NCBI GenBank assembly: GCA_944319815.1
Contig: CALUEX010000053.1
Span: 62,001-126,000, forward strand
DNA from: an uncultured Prevotella sp.
GTDB taxonomy: Bacteria > Bacteroidota > Bacteroidia > Bacteroidales > Bacteroidaceae
Direction of reading: 5' to 3'
DNA: 64,000 nucleotides
Both the position numbers and the translations under genes were made by a program. The notes under the pieces are model-generated. The model was not told where the DNA came from and did no database searches. It was given only the letters and a program-made list of their open reading frames with translations. Shown here piece by piece: positions 32,900 through 41,628 of the stretch. Positions within the stretch are counted from its first letter, which is position 1; every line of letters starts with the position of its first letter.

Positions 32900-33805
32900 C
32901 TAACAGCCCTGCCTTTTCCTGTTGACAAGTGCCAAACTGAGCAAGATTACCGCAAGGCCGGCAAGCTGCACCGCCGTGACACGCTCGCCTCCAAGCCCCG
33001 CGCCGAGCACTACGGCCACCACGGGATTGACGTATGCGTGGGTTGCGACTTCCGAAGCAGGGCGCACCTTGAGCAACCACACGTAAGCAGTATAGGCCAT
33101 TAGCGAGCCGAAAATTATGAGGTAAGCCAACGAAAGCCAAGTAGACATTGAAACGGAGGGCAAGTCTACGTCGGCAAAACCATCCGTTACACCGGCACAA
33201 AGACCGAAAACCACACTGGCGGAGACCATCTGCCAGGCCGCACCGGCAAGCCCGCCGACCTCTTCCTCGGCAGAGGAACCGTACTTAGAGTAGAGCGTTC
33301 CGCAAGCCCACGACACGCATCCGCCCACCAAAAGCAACACCCCATACTCGCTATGCGCGCCGTTCTGTCCCTCGGTCAGCAACTGTTCTGCATACAGCAG
33401 GGCAACCCCGAGGAAACCGAGCAACATCCCGGACACAGTGGCAAGACTCTTGAAATTGCGCCGCCAGGCAGGAACGTCGAGCAACATAATCCACACCGCC
33501 GTCGAGGAAGCTACTATTGCTACCAGGCTGCTGCTTACAAAACGCTGTGCAAACATGATGACCGCCTGGTCGATAAACAGCAAGACGATGCCGCAAACGG
33601 CAGACTTCAACACGAGTTTCTTGTTCAACAACCGTTCGCCCCGCCACCTGCAAACCGCCAGGAGGGCACCACCGGCCACGCTGAAGCGCACCGCTCCAAG
33701 TACGAAAGGCGGCAAGTCGCGCAGGCATACGCCTATAAAATAATAGGTGGAGCCCCACACTACATAGATGAGGAAGTAGGCAATGACGACCTGCATACGG
33801 TGCAT
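32900..33805 (-). CDS. EamA/DMT-family transporter
   Basis: 301 residues from ATG 33805 (298 from 33796). The frame extends to 33844, but those codons lie in a hairpin arm and are rejected. Ten hydrophobic helices form two EamA repeats: VIAYFLIYVVWGSTYYFIGV with SVAGGALLAVCRW, and later CVSWACGTLYSKYG with LRPASEV-type ends (KVRPASEVATHAYVNPVVAV). Members export amino acids or other metabolites; the substrate is unknown. Probably co-transcribed with the DUF418 gene. Confidence 0.9.
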   Translation of the reverse strand: MHRMQVVIAYFLIYVVWGSTYYFIGVCLRDLPPFVLGAVRFSVAGGALLAVCRWRGERLLNKKLVLKSAVCGIVLLFIDQAVIMFAQRFVSSSLVAIVASSTAVWIMLLDVPAWRRNFKSLATVSGMLLGFLGVALLYAEQLLTEGQNGAHSEYGVLLLVGGCVSWACGTLYSKYGSSAEEEVGGLAGAAWQMVSASVVFGLCAGVTDGFADVDLPSVSMSTWLSLAYLIIFGSLMAYTAYVWLLKVRPASEVATHAYVNPVVAVVLGAGLGGERVTAVQLAGLAVILLSLALVNRKRQGC

Positions 33806-33808
33806 CGG

Positions 33809-33904
33809 GAAGCCCCTCCTGACCTCCCCCGTGGGGAGGGACATGAAATACCTTGCACGAAAGGCATTTTATTCCTCTCCACTGGGGAGGTCTGGAGGGG
33901 CTTC
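33809..33904. repeat. G/C-rich hairpin
   Basis: Arms 33809-33840 (GAAGCCCCTCCTGACCTCCC...) and 33874-33904 are near-perfect reverse complements. The left arm also contains its own small hairpin (CTCCCCCGTGGGGAG). It separates the EamA and DUF3737 genes. It belongs to a G/C-rich group also seen at 54936-54984. Confidence 0.7.
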
Positions 33905-33910
33905 TGATTA

Positions 33911-34759
33911 TTAATTGTCTCTTGTCTTGATTTCGCAGTCGGCAGGAGCCTTGATGTTCTCGTCGATTGTTATTGACCCGATGGAGTCTGCCACGATACG
34001 TCCCGACATTGGGTTCTTGATGTTCGTGATGGCGCCACGTATGTCTGCATTGAGCGTTGAGTATTCGAACGCACGGTCACAGGAGGCGTCGAAGGTGCAG
34101 TTTTCAAGCACAAGGTCATGCGCATAGCACAAAGGCTGCTCACCGGAGATGTGGCAATTAACGAGGCGAAGGTTCTTTGAGTGCCACCCGAGGTACTCGC
34201 CGTTGAGTTCGGAGTCGTAGATTGTAACGTTCTCCACTTCCCAGAAAGCGTCCTTGGTGGTGATTTTGGCGTTGTGTATTTCCACGTTCTTGACGTACTG
34301 GAACACGTACTTACTGTCGCTTTCGAGGCCGTCAACGCGGATGTCGTTGCTGAACATGAAGGGATAAGTGCCCCCGTGGAGCTTCAGTCCCTTGACGTTG
34401 ATGCGGTTGCAACGCCAGAATATCTCGTCGGCATCGTTAATCTCGACGTTCTCGATGTCAATGTCGTTCATCTCGCGGAACATCTTTGGAGCGTCGATAA
34501 CGGTGTCCTTCATCTTCAAGTGGTCTGAATACCAAAGGGCGGAGCGGCCTCCCACGGCAAAATAACAGTTGTCGATAGTGAAGCCATGGACGTGCCAGAA
34601 GGGGTAATTGCCCTCGAAACGGCAGTTGGTTGCCACGATGTTGCTGCATTCCTTGATGGCAGACTCGCCCTCGCGGATGGTAACATTGTCAAGATGAACG
34701 TCATGTGAGGCGAACAACGGACGCTCGCCGCCAAACTCTGTGTTAGCTATCAGTTTCAT
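33911..34759 (-). CDS. DUF3737 family protein (right-handed beta-helix)
   Basis: A 282-residue protein made of short parallel repeats such as HVHGFTIDNCYF, VENVTIYDSELNG, SKNLRLVNCHISG, AHDLVLENCTF, which fold as a right-handed beta-helix. The N-terminus NTEFGGERPLFASHDVHLDN is the DUF3737 opening. There is no signal peptide. The family is common in gut Bacteroidetes and Firmicutes; its function is unknown. Promoter TAATTTTG is 32 bases upstream. Confidence 0.9.
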   Translation of the reverse strand: MKLIANTEFGGERPLFASHDVHLDNVTIREGESAIKECSNIVATNCRFEGNYPFWHVHGFTIDNCYFAVGGRSALWYSDHLKMKDTVIDAPKMFREMNDIDIENVEINDADEIFWRCNRINVKGLKLHGGTYPFMFSNDIRVDGLESDSKYVFQYVKNVEIHNAKITTKDAFWEVENVTIYDSELNGEYLGWHSKNLRLVNCHISGEQPLCYAHDLVLENCTFDASCDRAFEYSTLNADIRGAITNIKNPMSGRIVADSIGSITIDENIKAPADCEIKTRDN

Positions 34760-34790
34760 GTATCTTTGCCTTTTAATTGATTTCTTGCTG

Positions 34791-34798
34791 CAAAATTA
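34791..34798 (-). promoter_or_regulatory. -7 element of the DUF3737 gene
   Basis: TAATTTTG on the minus strand, 32 bases before the ATG at 34759. Confidence 0.55.
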
Positions 34799-34867
34799 CA
34801 CAAAAACAGGGAAAAAGCCTGTATCCGATTTACGGATAAAACAAAATGAATTACAGATAAAAAAGAG

Positions 34868-34980
34868 CCCACCCCAACCCTACTGAAGGGAGGGAGCTTA
34901 GTAACAAACACTTACTTGCCATAAAAAAGCAACAAGCAAAGGCTGTTAAGCTGCCTCCTTTCGGGAGGGTTGGGGTGGGT
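34868..34980. repeat. CCCACCCCAACC-type hairpin
   Basis: Arms 34868-34900 and 34948-34980 are reverse complements with few mismatches, beginning CCCACCCCAACCCTACTGAA. It sits after the alkaline phosphatase stop, a terminator position. The same arm occurs at 38607, 50971, 56918, 57101 and 59002. Confidence 0.75.
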
Positions 34981-34987
34981 ATTTGGG

Positions 34988-36487
34988 TTAAAACTCAACG
35001 GCGTTGCCTATGCATCCGTTGGGCATCTGCACGTGGATAAGGGCGCAGACGGTGGCGGCAATGTCGTTGATGGTGACCTTGGCGTTGGTCGTGCCGGGCT
35101 TAACGTGCCACCCCATGAGGATAAACGGTATGTGGGAGTCGTAAGGGTTCCACACGCCGTGGGTAGTGCCGCGGCCTATTTCCTCAGAGCCAACCTCGTA
35201 ATGTGCCGGGTTCAACACGAGCTGAATGTCTCCGCTGCGCAGCCTGTGGTAGCCGTTCACTAACCGTTCGCGGACTACGGCGGGCAGCGTGGCGTCCATG
35301 GCGTGCTCCAGGTCTACCACGTAGGCATACTGCGGGTCACGCTTCAGCCAGTCGATTGCGGTCTTCTTCACGTCGTCGAGCTGCAACGACAGTTCGCTGA
35401 CGGCCTTGCGGTCGATGAACACCTTATAGTCGCTGATGGCAACGACAAGGCTGCGCTGCACGCCGAACTTGCCCTTGAGGTAGTCGTCGAGTTGCTTGGC
35501 AACCTTTGTGGGCACGAAGCCGCCGGCCGGTATGCCGTGCTCGCGCAGCATGAGGGCGTTGTTGGCCGCCCCGTGGTCAGCCGTAAGGAAGACGAGATAC
35601 TGCCCCTTGCCCACCTTTTGGTCGAGATAGCCGAACAGGTCGGCAAGGCGCTTGTCGAGGTCGAGGAATATTTCGCGTATCTCTGGGCCGTGCGTGGCAT
35701 ACTCATGGCCCACCTTGTCAGTGACCGAGAAGCTCACCGTGAGCATATCAGTCACGGAGTCCTGCCCCAAGGCCTCGCCCTCAATGGCAGCCTTGGCCAT
35801 CTCCTCGGTAATGAGGTTGCCGTAAGTTGAATAGGCTATTTCCTTCTCTGTCTTGCCGCCGTACTGCTTGTTGAAGTTGACAACCCACTGGGGGAGCTTG
35901 TCCATGTAGTAAGTGCTCGTGATGAACGTGCCCGTGGCGTAGTCAATCCAGTAGGCACCGTCGGCCGAGTGGCCCGCGGGCAGGATTGAAGCGCGGTCTT
36001 TCAGCGACACGCCTACGACCTTAGCCTTGAAGTCGGTGGCTATTTTCAGTTCGTCGCCGATGGTGGTAGCGAGCAGGTTACGCGGCGACATGAGGCCTGC
36101 GTCGGTGTCGCTGCCCACGCTCCTGACCGTCGTGTCGGTGCAGCAGTAGACCATCCGTCCGTCCTTCATGAAGTCGTTACCGGCTATGCCATGTATTGCC
36201 GGAACCGACCCCGTAAAGATTGAGGTGTGGCCCACGGCCGTAACGGTGGGCACATAGTTAATCATCGTGTTCTCGCAGTTGTAGCCTTCGGCCATCAGGC
36301 GCTTGAAGCCGCCCTCGCCGTAGAGCCCATAGTAACGGTAAAGGTAATCCCAACGCATCTGGTCAACGGCTATGCCTACCACCAACCTTGGCCTGTCGAC
36401 ACCGGCAGCCGTACCTTTCGCACAGCTGAGACACGCAAGAGCTACAGCCACAAATGCGGCTTTCGCCAATAAAAAGTTTCTTTTCAT
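34988..36487 (-). CDS. PafA-like alkaline phosphatase
   Basis: A 499-residue secreted phosphatase of the nucleotide pyrophosphatase/alkaline phosphatase superfamily. The signal peptide ends in CLS-Cys22, a possible lipobox. The N-terminal metal site RLVVGIAVDQMRWDYLYRYY, the nucleophile region VPTVTAVGHTSIFTGSVPAI, and IAGNDFMKDG with the conserved Asn correspond to the PafA type; the second metal site is FLTADHGAANN and the last His is in the C-terminal THGVWNPYDSHIPFILMGW. It releases phosphate from monoesters in the periplasm or at the surface. No phosphate regulon site was seen. Confidence 0.92.
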   Translation of the reverse strand: MKRNFLLAKAAFVAVALACLSCAKGTAAGVDRPRLVVGIAVDQMRWDYLYRYYGLYGEGGFKRLMAEGYNCENTMINYVPTVTAVGHTSIFTGSVPAIHGIAGNDFMKDGRMVYCCTDTTVRSVGSDTDAGLMSPRNLLATTIGDELKIATDFKAKVVGVSLKDRASILPAGHSADGAYWIDYATGTFITSTYYMDKLPQWVVNFNKQYGGKTEKEIAYSTYGNLITEEMAKAAIEGEALGQDSVTDMLTVSFSVTDKVGHEYATHGPEIREIFLDLDKRLADLFGYLDQKVGKGQYLVFLTADHGAANNALMLREHGIPAGGFVPTKVAKQLDDYLKGKFGVQRSLVVAISDYKVFIDRKAVSELSLQLDDVKKTAIDWLKRDPQYAYVVDLEHAMDATLPAVVRERLVNGYHRLRSGDIQLVLNPAHYEVGSEEIGRGTTHGVWNPYDSHIPFILMGWHVKPGTTNAKVTINDIAATVCALIHVQMPNGCIGNAVEF

Positions 36488-36514
36488 ATAAATGACTTTT
36501 TGTAATTAGTGTTG

Positions 36515-36522
36515 CAAAATTA
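36515..36522 (-). promoter_or_regulatory. -7 element of the alkaline phosphatase gene
   Basis: TAATTTTG on the minus strand, 28 bases before the ATG at 36487. Confidence 0.55.
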
Positions 36523-36600
36523 GGCATTTTCCTTGGATGGGCGAAATTAAAACCCTGCCTACGGGCAATCTTAACAGAATATTAAAACAGCAAGTTGAAC

Positions 36601-36790
36601 CCCAATCGGTCATTAGACCGCAATGTTTTAACTTCTATAGTTTTATATTGCTTCTTGCCGTCTTATGTATTTCTGCCGCCGTCTTTTCTTCCGTTCCGTC
36701 TCGACGTAGTCCGCTACGCCTTCGATAAAACGGGAGAAAACCGTCTGCCATAAGTACATAATCCGCCTAAGCACTAATGACCGATTTGGG
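36601..36790 (-). mobile_element. MITE-like element, copy 1 (with 7-bp direct repeats)
   Basis: A 190-base non-coding element bounded by inverted ends CCCAATCGGTCATTAGA and its partner ending CCGATTTGGG. It is flanked by direct repeats GTTGAAC at 36594-36600 and 36791-36797, the mark of target-site duplication. Internally a second inverted repeat is built on TTCTTCCGTTCCGTCTCGAC and its partner. It is opposite in orientation to copies 2 and 3. Confidence 0.8.
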
Positions 36791-36884
36791 GTTGAACAAC
36801 TTTCTGGGCCTTTCACGGAGCACGCTTGGCACGGCCCTGCAAGGCGTTGATTACCAGAGACTTCCCAACTTGCCATGTTTCGTG

Positions 36885-36929
36885 CTGTAAAAGGTGCCCT
36901 TTCGTGCTGCGAAAGGGCACCTTTTACAG
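36885..36929. repeat. 20-bp perfect palindrome (GYAAAAGG family)
   Basis: CTGTAAAAGGTGCCCTTTCG (36885-36904) and its exact reverse complement (36910-36929), 5-base loop. It lies 57 bases past the phosphoesterase stop, a terminator position. Confidence 0.7.
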
Positions 36930-36986
36930 GCCAATATGCCACAAAACGCCGGACGGCACGGACTGCGCCGACGGCAGGAAAACGGT

Positions 36987-38408
36987 CTACCGGCATGAGA
37001 AACGCTCGCCAAAGCGGTTGGTCAGCACCACGGTTATGTCTTTATAACGCCCCCTGGGGCGGCAACGGAACAGGTGCGACGTCCTTGAGTCGTTCCGGCG
37101 CTCCTCGATAAGCGAGGCATAGCCTTGGTCAACGTCGGTGAAACGCTCCATAACCCCCATCGGCCGCCCGTCCTGGAACCACTCCACGCGGCAGCCAGGG
37201 TCGTAATCCCAAACATTGGCAACGACATAATCCTTCTGCGTCAAGAACTCCCCCTGGCCGTAAACGTCCATCTGCCGGCTCACGTCAGCCCCCGTCGGCT
37301 TGTAGTGCCACACCAGCCTGTCACCGTCAACGGCGACAATCATGTAGCCGTTAGGCGCACCGCAACGGTTGATTTTCCCCGTCCACCATGCCCCGCAGAC
37401 AGCCCCGATGTTGTGTTGGTAAAGCTCCGGGTTGACCTCTACGTTCTGGAAGAAGTGCGTATGGCCGCAGAACACGTGCACACGGTAGCCCCGCAACACC
37501 TCGGCCAGCCTGCGGGCGTTACGCATATTGCCGCGCCCGGCCACGGCGTTCCATCCCGCAGCGTGCATATTCAGGATGACAAGTGAACCCTTGGGCACGT
37601 AGGCTAGGTCTTTCTCGAGCCATTCAAGCTGCCTCTCCGTCATGCGCTCAACGTAGCCTTCGTTGCCCAAGTAGTCGATGTTCTTCATCGTCACGACGTG
37701 CGCCTTGCCTATGTTGAACGAGTAATCGGTAGGCCCGAACCGCCTGTTATACTCCATCTCGGCATACACCGGGGTGCCAAGGCGCATATTGTCCAAGTCC
37801 TTCCAGCGCTTGTCAAAGTCGTGGTTGCCTATACAGTGGAAAAGTGTCATGCCCGTGTTCCTTACCGACTTGACATATCCTTCGTACATTGGCATACTGT
37901 CGAACACCATGTCGCCCAGCGCCACGCCTACCACCTCGCGCCTCCGCTTGAGCGAGTCAACGGTGCGGCGGATGTCGGGCACGGCCTCCGTCAGCCACCT
38001 GCCCATGTCGCGCTCGTCGCGCACCTGCGGGTCGGAGATGGCTATATAGTAAAAGCGGTCGGCCCTCTCGGTGCGCCGCTCGAGCACGAAGTCGTGGCCG
38101 CCGGCGGCAAGAGCCTCGTTCACCGATACGTAAAAGCCGGCGGCAAGGCCGTCGGCCGACGGAAGACGGAAGTCTGCCGGGGTAGTGATTGATATGTACT
38201 TGCTCGTCAGCGTGTCGGTCATCAGCTCCCAGCGGCCGTCGCCGTCGGTCGTTGTGAAATGCGTACCGTTATTCACCACGACGCCGGCAATGCCACGCCC
38301 TGACGTATCCTCTACCCTGCCCGACACGTTAAAAACCGTCTGCCGGGCCACTCCGCTGCCCATGAACATCGTACACAGCAGCAACCCAAACAATGCCTTT
38401 GCCTTCAT
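36987..38408 (-). CDS. Calcineurin-like phosphoesterase, secreted
   Basis: 473 residues from ATG 38408; 11 further upstream codons are open but the signal peptide begins at MKAKALFGLLLCTMFMGSGV. Three parts: an N-terminal carboxypeptidase-like beta domain (FNVSGRVEDTSGRGIAGVVV), the metallophosphatase core (YYIAISDPQVRDE, GVALGDMVFDSM, HCIGNHDFDKRW, NMHAAGWNA, FCGHTHFFQN) and a C-terminal beta domain (YMIVAVDGDRLVWHYKPTG). The core has the Asp/His/Asn ligands expected. This three-part form is frequent in Bacteroidetes, often near glycan loci; the substrate is unknown. Confidence 0.92.
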   Translation of the reverse strand: MKAKALFGLLLCTMFMGSGVARQTVFNVSGRVEDTSGRGIAGVVVNNGTHFTTTDGDGRWELMTDTLTSKYISITTPADFRLPSADGLAAGFYVSVNEALAAGGHDFVLERRTERADRFYYIAISDPQVRDERDMGRWLTEAVPDIRRTVDSLKRRREVVGVALGDMVFDSMPMYEGYVKSVRNTGMTLFHCIGNHDFDKRWKDLDNMRLGTPVYAEMEYNRRFGPTDYSFNIGKAHVVTMKNIDYLGNEGYVERMTERQLEWLEKDLAYVPKGSLVILNMHAAGWNAVAGRGNMRNARRLAEVLRGYRVHVFCGHTHFFQNVEVNPELYQHNIGAVCGAWWTGKINRCGAPNGYMIVAVDGDRLVWHYKPTGADVSRQMDVYGQGEFLTQKDYVVANVWDYDPGCRVEWFQDGRPMGVMERFTDVDQGYASLIEERRNDSRTSHLFRCRPRGRYKDITVVLTNRFGERFSCR

Positions 38409-38606
38409 ACAGTCAATACCCAATGCTCCATACGACGCCATTCAAGCAAAAAGGCCACGCCCGGCTTGCAATGAAGCCTGGCATGACCTTCCGTGAAATA
38501 ACGTTAATGAAGAAATTTAACATAAAGATACCTCATTTGGTCTACGGCAAAGGTATCTTTCGTTTTTTACATTACGGCTGCAAGAAAAAGACATTGTAAT
38601 TAAAAT

Positions 38607-38739
38607 ACCCACCCCAACCCTCCCGAAGGGAGTTAACTCAACGCGCATAAAAGGAAGCCGGCCATTCCGCAAAAAGCCCACAGGCAAAGCATCGACGGCA
38701 CATAAGGCTCCCTCCATCCGCGAGGGTTGGGGCTGGTAT
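38607..38739. repeat. CCCACCCCAACC-type hairpin
   Basis: The left arm from 38607 (ACCCACCCCAACCCTCCCGA) and the right arm 38708-38739 (GCTCCCTCCATCCGCGAGGG...) pair imperfectly. It is located right after the butyrate kinase stop in a 334-base gap; the rest of the gap carries a weak TATCTTTA box (38523-38530, minus strand) for the phosphoesterase gene and no ORF of note. Confidence 0.6.
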
Positions 38740-38742
38740 CGC

Positions 38743-39801
38743 TTACTCGTACTCAAGCAAAGGCAGTTCGCCGCGCAGCACGCCGAGGGCGTTGTAGGCA
38801 AGAGAACCCATCTCGTTCTCGCCGGGAATGACCTCGATTGGGGCGAGATAATCGATGCGCTTGCGCAAGATGCCCATGCAATAGTCGCTGTGGGCGATGC
38901 CTCCCGTGAGGATGATGGCGTCAACCTTGCCGTCCATTGCAACGTACATGGAACCTATCTGCTTGGCGATAGTGTACATCATGGAGTCTATCACCTCCTT
39001 GTAAGGCTGCTCGCCGTCCTCGGCCTTGCGGTCGATGGTTATCATGTCGGTCTCGCCCAACAGTGCGGCAAGTCCTCCCTTGCCGCTTATCATCTGCTTG
39101 ACCTGCTTCTTGGTGTACTGCCCGCTGAAGCATACGTCAACCAACTGGCCCGACGGAACCGTGCCCGCGCGCTCGGGAGAGAACGGCCCGTCGCCATCAA
39201 GGGCGTTGTTTACGTCAACTACCTTGCCGTAAACATGGGCCCCGACAGATATTCCACCACCGATGTGGGCTACCAAGAGACGCATATCCTCGTACTTCCT
39301 CCCAACGGAAGTGGCATACCTTCGGGCGACGGCCTTTTGGTTAAGGGCGTGGAAAATGGACTTCCTGTCGATACCGGGGAAGCCGGTATAACGGGCCTCG
39401 GGACACATCTCGTCAACCACGACGGGGTCGGCGATGTAGGCCGGGCAGCCACACTCCACGGCTATTTCGGCCGCAATGAGGGCACCGAGGTTACAAGCGT
39501 GCTCGCGCTCGGCGTGCATCAGGTCGTGCTTCATCTTCTCGTTGACGGCATAGACGCCGCCGGCGAGCGGGTGCAACAGGCCTCCGCGCCCTATGACGGC
39601 ATCGAAACGAAGCTCTATACCGGCATCGGCAAGACGCTGCAAGACGAAATTCTTACGGTACTCATACTGGTCACTTATGTGATGGAAGGCGGCAAGCTCG
39701 CTGACATGATGGTGCGCGCCGGTCATCCAGACCGACTTGTCGTCCTCATACACGGCAATCTTTGTTGACGTAGACCCTGGGTTGATTACTAAAATTCGCA
39801 T
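38743..39801 (-). CDS. buk: Butyrate kinase
   Basis: 352 residues from ATG 39801 (MRILVINPGSTSTKIAVYED); the frame runs 14 codons further up, but those codons are hairpin-arm sequence. It belongs to the ASKHA acetate/butyrate kinase family: the phosphate-1 loop is NPGSTSTK, and the family signature VAHIGGGISVGAHVYGKVVD continues with NALDGDGPFSPERAGTVP. It converts butyryl phosphate (or branched acyl phosphate) plus ADP to the acid plus ATP. The phosphate butyryltransferase gene is directly upstream on the same strand. Confidence 0.95.
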   Translation of the reverse strand: MRILVINPGSTSTKIAVYEDDKSVWMTGAHHHVSELAAFHHISDQYEYRKNFVLQRLADAGIELRFDAVIGRGGLLHPLAGGVYAVNEKMKHDLMHAEREHACNLGALIAAEIAVECGCPAYIADPVVVDEMCPEARYTGFPGIDRKSIFHALNQKAVARRYATSVGRKYEDMRLLVAHIGGGISVGAHVYGKVVDVNNALDGDGPFSPERAGTVPSGQLVDVCFSGQYTKKQVKQMISGKGGLAALLGETDMITIDRKAEDGEQPYKEVIDSMMYTIAKQIGSMYVAMDGKVDAIILTGGIAHSDYCMGILRKRIDYLAPIEVIPGENEMGSLAYNALGVLRGELPLLEYE

Positions 39802-39830
39802 ATTTTTCAATTCATAATTCGTCATTTTCA

Positions 39831-39920
39831 ATTCATAATGCACAATTCATAATTGGGTTGGCACACAGGCTTTATACGGTGCGTATGCCCAATCATGAAT
39901 TATGCATTGTGCATCATGGA
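39831..39920. repeat. Tandem-arm hairpin between ptb and buk
   Basis: The arm near 39831-39857 (units TTCATAA, TGCACAA, TTCATAA, ending TTGGG) pairs with 39888-39920 (CCCAATCATGAATTATGCAT...). As with etfB/etfA, a hairpin stands between two genes whose enzymes act in sequence. Confidence 0.7.
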
Positions 39921-39924
39921 TTAA

Positions 39925-40830
39925 TCAATCGACGCACGCTATGGCCAGGCTGTAGAACTTCGACTCGCACGAATCTGCACGCGAAGCCACAACGACGGGC
40001 ACGGTCGTGCCGCAAAGCATACCGGCCATCTCGGCACCGGCAAACAGCGAGACGGTCTTGTAGAACACGTTGCCCGACTCGATGTTGGGGAATATCAGCA
40101 CGTCGGCATTGCCCACGACGGGCGACGTGATGCCCTTGATGCTGCCGCTCTCGGCATCCAGGGCGGTCTTAACGTCCATCGGGCCGCCTACGCACACGTC
40201 GCCGTAATGGCCGTCGGCGGCACGTCGCTTCAGCTCCTCATAATATAAGGTATGGGGGAACTTCTCGTTGACTTTCTCCGTGAAGTTGACCAAGGCCACG
40301 CCGGGACGGCTTACGCCAAGGCGGCGGCTTACGCCGACTGCATAACCGAGGATGGCGTCAAACTGGTCGAGCGTGGGGCGTGGCACCACGGCGGCGTCAG
40401 AGAACACCAGGAGCTTGCCGTAGGCCGGGATGTGGGTCACCGTGACGTGGCTCAACACGCGGCCGGGCTCAAGTATGCCATGCTCCTTGTTCAGCACGGC
40501 GTGCAGCAGGTTGTCGGTGTTCATCGAGCCTTTCATCAGCACGTCGGCATCGCCTGCCCTGACAATGGCTACCGCGCGGCGGGCCGCATCGTCAACAGTA
40601 GGCTCCGTGACTACCTCCACACGCCCGGGGTAACCGGCGCGCAGGGCCTCGAACTCCGGCGTACAAGCCCCGGCACACACCAGCACAAAGTCGGCTATGC
40701 CTTCACGCAAGGCTCGTTCAACCACATATTCCGTATGTGAATCGGCGGGACAAGCCACCGCCACACGCTTACGCCCATTAAGCTGGGACAACTTTAAGAC
40801 TACATCGTTAAAATCGCGTATCGAACTCAT
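39925..40830 (-). CDS. ptb: Phosphate butyryltransferase
   Basis: A 301-residue PTA/PTB-family enzyme that swaps CoA for phosphate on butyryl- or branched acyl-CoA. Seen: KRVAVACPADSHTEYVVERA, DADVLMKGSMNTDNLLHAVL, LLVFSDAAVVPRP, the C-terminal NADVLIFPNIESGNVFYKTV and MLCGTTVPVVVASRADS. The length fits Ptb rather than the longer phosphate acetyltransferases. It precedes buk; together they form ATP from acyl-CoA. It is driven by one of the extended promoter cassettes. Confidence 0.93.
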   Translation of the reverse strand: MSSIRDFNDVVLKLSQLNGRKRVAVACPADSHTEYVVERALREGIADFVLVCAGACTPEFEALRAGYPGRVEVVTEPTVDDAARRAVAIVRAGDADVLMKGSMNTDNLLHAVLNKEHGILEPGRVLSHVTVTHIPAYGKLLVFSDAAVVPRPTLDQFDAILGYAVGVSRRLGVSRPGVALVNFTEKVNEKFPHTLYYEELKRRAADGHYGDVCVGGPMDVKTALDAESGSIKGITSPVVGNADVLIFPNIESGNVFYKTVSLFAGAEMAGMLCGTTVPVVVASRADSCESKFYSLAIACVD

Positions 40831-40913
40831 AGTTAATAAGATTTAGGTATAAAGACCGACAGTGGCGACAAGGAGGAGCGACTCCAAAAACCGCACACTT
40901 TGCGTCTTTTTGT

Positions 40914-40952
40914 GCAAAGATAATGCAACTACGGCAAACTTCAAAATAAAAA
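40914..40952 (-). promoter_or_regulatory. Promoter cassette of ptb-buk
   Basis: The minus strand reads TTTTATTTTGAAGTTTGCCG, then TATCTTTG at 40915-40922, about 85 bases before the ptb ATG. Same extended block as at 3194-3232. Confidence 0.7.
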
Positions 40953-41130
40953 TGCAATAATAATTTATTTTATGGAATTATAAACAAAAAGAGAGGAACT
41001 TCAGTACACTACCATTTAGCTAACACCAGTAGGCCAGTGCAACGGCAAAACGGCTAAAACGCTTTACAGAAAATCAAACAACAGAGGCGTCACATGGCAA
41101 AAAGAAAGTTACGGATTGCAATCACATAGG

Positions 41131-41322
41131 CCCAAATCGGTCATTAGAGCTTGGACGGATTATGTACTTATGCCTGACGGTTTTTCTTCCGTTTTGTCGA
41201 AGGCGTAGCGGGCTACGTCGAGACGGAACGGAAGAAAAGACGGCGGCAGAAGTCATAAGACGGCAAGAAGCAATAATAAAACTATAGAAATTGAAACATT
41301 GCGGTCTAATGGCCGATTTGGG
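41131..41322 (+). mobile_element. MITE-like element, copy 2
   Basis: 192 bases bounded by CCCAAATCGGTCATTAGA (41131-41148) and TCTAATGGCCGATTTGGG (41305-41322), an 18-base terminal inverted repeat with one mismatch. The interior is nearly identical to copy 3. A direct flanking repeat is not clear (ACATAGG on the left, AAATAGG from 41325 on the right). Confidence 0.8.
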
Positions 41323-41416
41323 ATAAATAGGCAATGACACCGGGAAATGGGCATTATGCAGGCCTACGGACTGGCAACAACTATCAACCCGAAAGCAAGG
41401 CACGGCCGACATGATA

Positions 41417-41484
41417 TGCAAAAGGCGGCAAAACGCCGCCTAAAACATGGCCTTTCACGCCGCAATCTGCCACCTTTTACAAGC
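41417..41484. repeat. Degenerate GYAAAAGG-family units
   Basis: TGCAAAAGGCGGC, ACATGGCCTTTCACGCCGC and TGCCACCTTTTACAAGCC. Together with the MITE copy these are the only recognisable content of the 798-base gap between the hypothetical gene and ptb. Confidence 0.45.
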
Positions 41485-41628
41485 CAAAAGACGGCAAATC
41501 GCAATACCGAACATAACCAACTGGCAGTCAGTATGTTACAAAGCACGCAACATCCTGGCTGCCATCGACTAAGAAATAACGGGAAAAACACGGAACGGGA
41601 AGCCCCGCGCCGATGCCGCAACGGGCCG

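Noticed and set aside
38743..39843. Upstream-extended starts of buk, dxs, dacB, nadB and the aminopeptidase
   Set aside because: The added codons lie in repeat arms or promoters (for example MHYELKMTNYELKN from a TTCATAA-type arm), so internal ATGs at the family N-terminus were used.
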